Assembly: GCA_016180575.1 (NCBI GenBank) | Contig: JACPAY010000013.1 | Location: 1 to 33,235, forward strand | Direction: 5' to 3' | Origin: Candidatus Omnitrophota bacterium | GTDB lineage: Bacteria > Omnitrophota > Gorgyraeia > Aquiviventales > Aquiviventaceae | Length of the DNA stretch: 33,235 bases | Part shown: positions 28,491 to 33,235 of the stretch, piece by piece | Layout: each line of letters starts with the position of its first letter | How positions within the stretch are numbered: position 1 is the stretch's first letter | Program-made: the position numbers and the translations under genes | The notes under the pieces: model-generated | Databases searched by the model: none | Told to the model about the DNA's origin: nothing | What the model saw: the letters and a program-made list of their open reading frames with translations, nothing else

Positions 28491-29081
28491 TCAGCGAAAC
28501 CGCCGCCGAGCCGCCTTGGCGAGCGCGAGGAAGTTGCGCAGCAGGTCCTTGCCCACCGACGTGAGGATGGACTCAGGATGGAACTGCACCCCGTAGACCG
28601 GCAGCGCGCGGTGCGCGAGGCCCATGATCTCCCGGTCCGACGTCCAGGCGGTGACGCGCAGCGCGCGCGGCAGCGTCTCCCGCTTCACGATGAGCGAGTG
28701 GTAGCGGGTCGCCTCGAACGGGCTGGGCAGCCCGCGGAACATCGCCGACCGGTCGTGGTAGATGCGCGAGGTCTTCCCGTGCATGGGGCGCTTCGCCCGC
28801 ACGACCTCCCCGCCGAACACCTCCCCGATGCACTGGTGGCCGAGGCACACCCCCAGGATCGGGATGCGTCCGGCGAACGTCTTGATGAGGGCGTTTGAGA
28901 TCCCCGCATCCGACGGGCGGCCGGGCCCTGGCGAGATGACGATGCTGGAGGGCTTCAAGCGCGCGATGCCCTTCAGGGTGATGGCGTCGTTGCGCTTCAC
29001 GACGAGCTTCTCGCCCAGCTCGCCCAGGTACTGGACGAGGTTGTAGGTGAACGAGTCGTAGTTATCGACCATCAAGATCAT
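28491..29081 (-). CDS. trpG: Anthranilate synthase glutamine amidotransferase subunit
   Basis: A 196-residue class I amidotransferase. [19 protein letters not shown] at the N-terminus, [12 protein letters not shown], the nucleophile C79 in [11 protein letters not shown], and the HPE triad part in VQFHPESI. It supplies ammonia to TrpE; in some bacteria the same subunit serves PabB. ATG at 29079-29081 is preceded by AGAGGA. It is separated from trpE by a palindrome rather than coupled by overlap. Confidence 0.95.
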   Translation of the reverse strand: MILMVDNYDSFTYNLVQYLGELGEKLVVKRNDAITLKGIARLKPSSIVISPGPGRPSDAGISNALIKTFAGRIPILGVCLGHQCIGEVFGGEVVRAKRPMHGKTSRIYHDRSAMFRGLPSPFEATRYHSLIVKRETLPRALRVTAWTSDREIMGLAHRALPVYGVQFHPESILTSVGKDLLRNFLALAKAARRRFR

Positions 29082-29112
29082 GGAACTAATCCTCTGGTTG
29101 ACGCGTTAGCCC

Positions 29113-29175
29113 GTTTGCGCGTTAGCGCGTTGCACGTCAGAACGCGCCAACGCACCAACTCGCTAACGCGCAAAC
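29113..29175. repeat. Palindrome between trpE and trpG containing trpE stop
   Basis: GTTTGCGCGTTAGCG (29113-29127) is exactly inverted at 29161-29175, with shorter GCGTTAGC-type repeats around it (29100-29160). The right arm contains the last three trpE codons and its TAG stop. It carries no T-tract and no leader peptide. Confidence 0.78.
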
Positions 29176-30719
29176 CTCCGTTCGGCGATGGCGATCGCCT
29201 GGAGCATCGCCTTCGCCTTATTGAGCGTCTCCTGGTACTCGCGCGCCGGCTGCGAATCGGCCACGATGCCCGCCCCGGCCTGGATGTAGGCCCGCCCGTC
29301 CTTGATGAGGATGGTGCGGATGGTGATGCACGTGTCGAGGTTGCCGGAAAAGCTCAGGTACCCCACCGCGCCGGCGTACGGCCCCCGGTCATACCGCTCA
29401 AGCTCGGCGATGAGCTCCATCGCCCGCACCTTGGGCGCCCCGGTCACCGTCCCGGCTGGGAAGGTCGCCCGCAGGACGTCGGCTGCCGTCCGCCCGGGCC
29501 GCAGCCGCGCCGTCACCCCGCTCACCAGGTGCAGCACGTGCGAGTACTTCTCGACGACCATGAGCTCGGGCGTGCGCACCGAGCCGACCTGCGCCACCCT
29601 TCCTAGGTCGTTGCGCCCCAGGTCCACCAGCATGAGGTGCTCGGCCCGCTCCTTGGGACTCGTCCTGAGCTGCTGGATGAGCCGCTCGTCCTCCCGCTCG
29701 GTGGCCCCGCGCGGCCGCGTGCCGGCGATGGGCCGCGTCTCAAGGCGGCCCTCCTCGCACCGCACGAGCATCTCCGGCGAGGCCCCGACCAGCGACAGCC
29801 CCCCAAACCTCAGCAGGAACATGTACGGCGAGGGGTTGAGCGAGCGCAGGGCGCGGTACACATCGAGCGGCCCGCACGTGAGGTCCCGCTCGAGGCGCTG
29901 CGAGAGCACCACTTGGATGACGTCGCCGGCGCGGATGTAGCCCTTGGCCTTCGCGACCATCGCCTCAAACTCCCCCTGGCTGATGGCGGAGCGCACCTGC
30001 CCGCGTCCGGCACGCCTGCCTGCCGCGCCTCCGAAGATGCTTCCTGGCGCGGCGCAGGCAGGGCGGCGGGCGGTGGCGCGACGAGTCGGGCGTGGCGGCT
30101 CGACGCGCAGCCGCTCGGCCATCGCCTCGATGGCCTGGATCGCGTGCCGGTAGGCCGCGCGCGGCATCACTCCGCGCGTCTGCGCGTTTGCCACGAGGCG
30201 CAGCGTATGCTGGGCGTGGTCGAAGATGGCCATCGTGTCGGTCAGCATGAGCATGAGGTCCGGCACGCGTAGGTCATCGAGCTGGTGCGCGGGCAGCCGC
30301 TCCAGGAACCGGACCACGTTGTAGCCAAGGTAGCCGACCAGGCCCCCGCAGAAGCGCGGCAACCCAGGCACCGGCACAAAGCGGAAGCCCCGCATGAGCC
30401 GCTCCACCTCGCGCAGCGGATCCTCCCGCGTCTCAAACCGCCGCACCCGCGGCGCCCCGCCCCGGCTAAACTCCGACACCTCCATGTGCCGCCCGGTGGC
30501 AGTCACGAGCCACCGGGGCCGGCTGCCGAGGAACGAGAAGCGCGCGACCTTCTCCGTCCCCTCGACCGATTCCAGCAGGTAGCTGAAGCGCCCGTCGTCG
30601 AGCTTCAGGAACGCGCTCACCGGCGTCTCCAGGTCCGCGAACAGCTCCCCGTAGACCGGGATGACGTTTCCCCGCCTGGCCAGCCTGAGAAACTCAGATT
30701 CCGTGGGATAAATGTTCAT
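29163..30719 (-). CDS. trpE: Anthranilate synthase component I
   Basis: A 518-residue chorismate-using enzyme. The N-terminal domain includes LLESVEGTEKVARFSFLG; the C-terminal chorismate-binding domain has PIAGTRPRGATEREDE, GRNDLGRVA and FPAGTVTGAPKVRAMELI. It converts chorismate and TrpG-derived ammonia to anthranilate. Residues about 219-236, between the two domains, are encoded by the 51-bp palindrome shared with der (30014-30064). The last residues FAR* come from the palindrome at 29113-29175. The start codon is abutted by element F. Confidence 0.95.
   Translation of the reverse strand: MNIYPTESEFLRLARRGNVIPVYGELFADLETPVSAFLKLDDGRFSYLLESVEGTEKVARFSFLGSRPRWLVTATGRHMEVSEFSRGGAPRVRRFETREDPLREVERLMRGFRFVPVPGLPRFCGGLVGYLGYNVVRFLERLPAHQLDDLRVPDLMLMLTDTMAIFDHAQHTLRLVANAQTRGVMPRAAYRHAIQAIEAMAERLRVEPPRPTRRATARRPACAAPGSIFGGAAGRRAGRGQVRSAISQGEFEAMVAKAKGYIRAGDVIQVVLSQRLERDLTCGPLDVYRALRSLNPSPYMFLLRFGGLSLVGASPEMLVRCEEGRLETRPIAGTRPRGATEREDERLIQQLRTSPKERAEHLMLVDLGRNDLGRVAQVGSVRTPELMVVEKYSHVLHLVSGVTARLRPGRTAADVLRATFPAGTVTGAPKVRAMELIAELERYDRGPYAGAVGYLSFSGNLDTCITIRTILIKDGRAYIQAGAGIVADSQPAREYQETLNKAKAMLQAIAIAERRFAR
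30014..30064. repeat. 51-bp palindromic insert within trpE
   Basis: Same element as 9198-9248 in der: arms GCCTGCCTGCCGCGCC and GGCGCAGGCAGGGC, length again 51 bp (17 codons). It is read in a different codon phase from der, giving RPACAAPGSIFGGAAGRRA here against PAPRPADAAEARQAGG in der. Confidence 0.85.
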
Positions 30720-30723
30720 GGAC

Positions 30724-30883
30724 GCATTGCTCTATCGAAGGGGCTTCGGAGCGGCGTCGCGGGTGACGCGGAGCCGGGGCCCCCGCCGCCTGCCCGCAGT
30801 CCCGCCATCGGCGGGACGAGGACAGCCGGTGGGGTGGCGGCGCGGCAGGACCCGCGACGCCAGGTCTTCGACCGGACGAATGC
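30724..30883. repeat. Palindromic element F between hisI and trpE
   Basis: Inner arm GGCGTCGCGGGT (30753-30764) is exactly inverted at 30850-30861; further out GCATTGCTCTATCGAAG pairs imperfectly with the inverted 30867-30883. The core is module A with a CCCGCCATCGGCGGG hairpin inserted, as in element D. It lies directly before the trpE start. The outer motif ATTGCTCTATCGAA recurs in element G. Confidence 0.88.
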
Positions 30884-30885
30884 CA

Positions 30886-31293
30886 TCACCGCCCATAGAC
30901 TTTCGTGGGATTGAACACGCGCCGCCCGACGGTGACCAGCCGCCCGCCCTTGAGCCGCCGGAAGTAGCAGGTGAAGTAGCCCGCGTGGCAGGCCGCGACC
31001 TTCTGGCGCACGAGGAAGACGAGCGACTTCCCCTCGCAGTCCACCCGCACCTCGCGCAGCTGCTGCACGTGGCCCGACGTCTCGCCCTTCAGCATGAGGC
31101 GCCGCAGCGACCGCCGGAAGACGTACACCTTCCCTTCCTTCAGGCTCCGTGTGAGCGCGGCGCGATTGAGGTAGCACAGCGTCAAGACCTGCCTGGTCTT
31201 GGCATCCTGCACCACCGCCGGAATCAACCCCTGCTCGTCGAACCGTAGGAGTGCCCATAACGCTTGGAAGTTTTGTTTCTTATCTTTATTCAT
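30886..31293 (-). CDS. hisI: Phosphoribosyl-AMP cyclohydrolase
   Basis: A 135-residue HisI (monofunctional, no HisE domain). LTLCYLNRAALTRSLKEGKVYVF and LMLKGETSGHVQQLREVRVDCEG carry the PR-AMP binding and Mg ligand regions, and ACHAGYFTCYF contributes the zinc cysteines. It opens the purine ring of PR-AMP in histidine synthesis. It stands alone among trp genes with no other his gene in the window. The product ends in KVYGR*. Confidence 0.9.
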   Translation of the reverse strand: MNKDKKQNFQALWALLRFDEQGLIPAVVQDAKTRQVLTLCYLNRAALTRSLKEGKVYVFRRSLRRLMLKGETSGHVQQLREVRVDCEGKSLVFLVRQKVAACHAGYFTCYFRRLKGGRLVTVGRRVFNPTKVYGR

Positions 31294-31323
31294 CTATCAT
31301 CCAAGGTCGCCAGATACAGACGC

Positions 31324-32589
31324 CTATTCATTAAAGTGGTACCGGACAAGCAGAGCATGATCCGTTGCCTCCGCAGGCTCGACACAGTAAAAATCTTCCC
31401 CATCCCAGCCTGCGGCAAGTCTTAGATCAGTAATCGCCTTATTACCTGGCAGCTTAACGGAACGTCCTGTTCGTAAATCCAAAATTGCAGGTATCCGACC
31501 TTCAAACAAATAGACTCGCCGCCCCGTTGGCGACCACGTCATGTTGTTATAGGCATACGCAAAGTCGCTTGAAATCAGATAACTCGGTACTGATGTATCC
31601 GACTCTCTCATCTGTAAGGCATAACGGCCATCAACTTTTTGCAACCACGAAAACCCCATGGGACCAATCCGGCTAGCATTGGCCAACCCACTCACGGGTC
31701 TGGTGGTCCCTGTATCTAGATCAACGACATGGAACTCATCAGTCCTCTTGTACGGTTCCTTGATCACTACACTCGCCTCATCCCACCAGGCCTCAAGTTG
31801 CGGCAAGCCCCACGACTTAGGCAGATCAATCTGCCGAGCTTGACCTTCTCCGTCACCAACGGTAAGTTTATTCACGATCTCCCTCTGACCTGTTGATGCC
31901 GTTGAGCCAAAGTATTTCAAGGCCAGAAAACTATGGTTTCCAGCCTTCCACATGAATTGATTTACTTCCCCAAGCACCCACACGTCCTGAGATGCTAGAT
32001 GCAGCAAGCCCATTGTGTTCATCCCGCTCTCGCCATCTTGGCCATATCGGTCCACGGTTCGTAGGACATGGCCATCCGGTGATACATTGATAAAGATGAT
32101 GTTGGGGGTGATGGACATCATAGGTTCAAGAGAGATGTGCTCGATAGTTTTTGCTGCCCAATCATATTTCCATGCATCAACCGCCACATCCAACCGGCTC
32201 AGCCCTTCGCCATAGCTAGGATCCAAATTAAGCCAGAATCCGTTCGAGAAATCATCGGTCGGTTCCGTCGACTTCTTCCGATATTGCAGCCAATGACGAA
32301 TCGGAACAATGAGATCGGCTTTCCGGTGCGTCACAATGAAGATGTGAGGGCCTCGAAGTTCGACTGAATAGATTGAATGGCCGTTGAGCAGAGACTGCTC
32401 AAGCTCAGTTAAATCGGCTACTACCGTCCGACTTGTTTGAGCATAAGAGGGCGTAGGAACGACAACTCCAACAGTATAGACTGCCAAGAGCCATGTTAAC
32501 TTCAGAACGCACATGCACCGTTCTCGGTCTCCGACTGAAAACCTCTCCTTCCAAATTTGGCCGAAGAGTAGGTATCCAATCACCTTCAT
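31324..32589 (-). CDS. Secreted protein of unknown function, AT-richer than surroundings
   Basis: A 421-residue frame of unrecognised family. Around residues 26-50 lies a signal peptide, MCVLKLTWLLAVYTVGVVVPTPSYA, with likely cleavage before QTS. Translation may therefore begin at the ATG at 32512-32514 (396 residues); the longer start at 32589 has GAGG 5 nt upstream and is kept as the outer limit. The mature part has repeated WSPTGRRVYLF, DLDTGTTRPVSG and ILDLRTGRSVKLPG motifs with spacing that suggests a WD40-like/TolB-type beta-propeller. The sequence is visibly lower in GC and codon bias differs from all neighbours, so horizontal acquisition is likely. Confidence 0.7.
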   Translation of the reverse strand: MKVIGYLLFGQIWKERFSVGDRERCMCVLKLTWLLAVYTVGVVVPTPSYAQTSRTVVADLTELEQSLLNGHSIYSVELRGPHIFIVTHRKADLIVPIRHWLQYRKKSTEPTDDFSNGFWLNLDPSYGEGLSRLDVAVDAWKYDWAAKTIEHISLEPMMSITPNIIFINVSPDGHVLRTVDRYGQDGESGMNTMGLLHLASQDVWVLGEVNQFMWKAGNHSFLALKYFGSTASTGQREIVNKLTVGDGEGQARQIDLPKSWGLPQLEAWWDEASVVIKEPYKRTDEFHVVDLDTGTTRPVSGLANASRIGPMGFSWLQKVDGRYALQMRESDTSVPSYLISSDFAYAYNNMTWSPTGRRVYLFEGRIPAILDLRTGRSVKLPGNKAITDLRLAAGWDGEDFYCVEPAEATDHALLVRYHFNE

Positions 32590-32626
32590 CCTGCCCTCGG
32601 GAATTCCGGTGCCACAAGCCTATTTC

Positions 32627-32962
32627 CTAATCCTCCCCCAACAACTCCCCCAACTGCTGAACGAACGCAGAGCGGGGCAGCACGGTGGTGCAGCCGGCCT
32701 CGAGCGCCTGGCGCTGGAGGTCTTGCTGGACGTGCGAGCAGTAGCCGACCACCGGCACCGCCGGGTACGCCGCCCGCAGATTGCGGACCATCGCCAGCGC
32801 ATCGCCGCGCAGGTTCAGGTCAATGAGCACCCGTTGGGGCGGCTCCGTCCCGCGCGCCGCGGCCTCAGCATCGGCGGCAATCGTCAGCGAAGCCCCCACC
32901 TGCCCGGCCGCCGCCTCCAGCTTCCCCCGAAAGAGCAGGTCATCCACGATGGCCAGGATCAT
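32627..32962 (-). CDS. Receiver-like response regulator domain protein
   Basis: A 111-residue single domain. MILAIVDDLLFRGKLEAAA begins the strand-helix with D7-D8 at the acidic pocket, RVLIDLNLRGD puts D48 at the phosphoacceptor position, VVGYCSH corresponds to the T/S strand, and LPRSAF has Arg where CheY-like proteins have the conserved Lys. It resembles stand-alone CheY-like proteins but with a degenerate switch, so phosphorylation is uncertain. Back to high GC. It precedes the AT-rich gene with 37 nt between them. Confidence 0.72.
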   Translation of the reverse strand: MILAIVDDLLFRGKLEAAAGQVGASLTIAADAEAAARGTEPPQRVLIDLNLRGDALAMVRNLRAAYPAVPVVGYCSHVQQDLQRQALEAGCTTVLPRSAFVQQLGELLGED

Positions 32963-32990
32963 AGATGACTATGTAGGCGTTATTGCTCTG

Positions 32991-33124
32991 TCGAATACCT
33001 CGCTGGGCCGCGGGTGACGCGGAGCCGGGGCCCCCGCCGCTTGCCCGCAGGCCGACGAGGCCGAGGACAGCCGGCGGGGTGGCGGCGCGGCAGGACCCGC
33101 GGCCACCCGAGGGTGTTCGGCCGA
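32991..33124. repeat. Palindromic element G upstream of receiver gene
   Basis: GGCCGCGGGT (33006-33015) is exactly inverted at 33095-33104, with further imperfect pairing outward (TCGAATACC against the inverted end near 33116-33124). The core is the complete module A in the same orientation as C and F. Outside the left arm, ATTGCTCTGTCGAA (32982-32995) nearly matches the motif in element F. Confidence 0.86.
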
Positions 33125-33136
33125 ATCCTCTCATCA

Positions 33137-33235
33137 TCAGGGTTGGCGAAGCACGTGATGGGTGCCGACTCGCCGCAACAGCACGCCTTCTTGGACGAAC
33201 TGAAACGTGATGCGGTAGTTGTCGCTGACGCGCAA
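33137..33235 (-). CDS. RelE/ParE-like toxin, 3' part only
   Basis: The last 32 codons of a gene running in from beyond the window. The frame reads LRVSDNYRITFQFVQEGVLL then RRVGTHHVLRQP* and fits the C-terminal beta-strands of RelE/ParE-type toxins, where a Y-R-I-x-F strand is followed by a V-x-x-H strand. Such toxins cleave mRNA on the ribosome and are neutralised by an adjacent antitoxin, which would be outside the window. Assignment rests on a short stretch. Confidence 0.5.
   Translation of the reverse strand: MRVSDNYRITFQFVQEGVLLRRVGTHHVLRQP

Noticed and set aside
30720-30885. trp attenuator or leader peptide before trpE
   Set aside because: No short frame with Trp codons and no alternating terminator/antiterminator with T-tract; the structure is the general element F.
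28361-33124. CRISPR array
   Set aside because: Copies of the palindromic core are far apart, differ in length and are not separated by equal-size spacers; no cas genes are present.

Overview
This is a high-GC bacterial chromosome segment of about 33 kb. Almost every gene lies on the minus strand; the one exception is a two-gene plus-strand unit at 3263-4682. Two families point to the PVC superphylum and most likely to Omnitrophota. One is the short basic protein at 6792-7040, which opens MSIHSSL and carries an RNVLKRFERV block typical of the PVC small basic protein. The other is the exosortase-system-associated protein (TIGR04073-like) at 24099-24518. The lineage is inferred from family knowledge; no rRNA or tRNA gene was seen.

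Layout from low to high coordinate (transcription mostly runs the other way). 1-3170: a DNA-repair and small-protein region with two PilZ proteins, a HIT protein, a zinc-ribbon protein, a MagIII-like glycosylase and two tiny membrane proteins, with well-formed promoters and a terminator. 3173-4703: divergent promoters and a plus-strand ExeA/GspA-like ATPase with a GspB-like partner. 4726-10742: housekeeping genes (EF-like protein, aroB, nnrE, small basic protein, SPOR protein, plsY, der, pgsA, glycine-zipper lipoprotein). 10999-18453: lepB, lepA, a phosphohexomutase, rpe, an M16 peptidase, ruvX and a mannose-1-phosphate guanylyltransferase. 18568-24518: trpBA, an ornithine cyclodeaminase-like gene, ychF, a half-size EamA transporter, a THEP1-like NTPase and the TIGR04073-like protein. 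24529-31293: radC, a PQ-loop-like protein, an RDD protein, nth, trpC, trpD, trpG, trpE and hisI. 31324-33235: an AT-richer secreted protein, a receiver-like protein and the 3' end of a RelE/ParE-like toxin.

Translational coupling is heavy: many junctions are 4-nt ATGA overlaps (MagIII/zinc ribbon, nnrE/aroB, lepA/lepB, ruvX/M16, EamA/ychF/ocd, PQ-loop/radC, trpC/nth). Several promoters with a 17-bp spacer lie so close to the start codon (6-13 nt from the -10 box) that leaderless or near-leaderless mRNAs are likely.

The most unusual content is not a gene. The window is dotted with palindromic elements. One family shares a GC-rich core running from GGGTGACGC to GGCAGGACCC and sits at least six times between co-directional genes. 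Each copy is flanked by an inverted repeat whose sequence is private to that locus and in places runs into the neighbouring start or stop codon (lepA, THEP1). Shorter palindromes lie inside coding sequences. One 51-bp palindrome occurs in frame in both der and trpE, read in different frames, as Rickettsia palindromic elements are. Others supply the last codons or stop codons of genes (ocd, trpE, radC). Together they look like an active or recent palindrome-proliferation system acting on gene junctions and protein linkers. No mobilising enzyme is encoded in the window.
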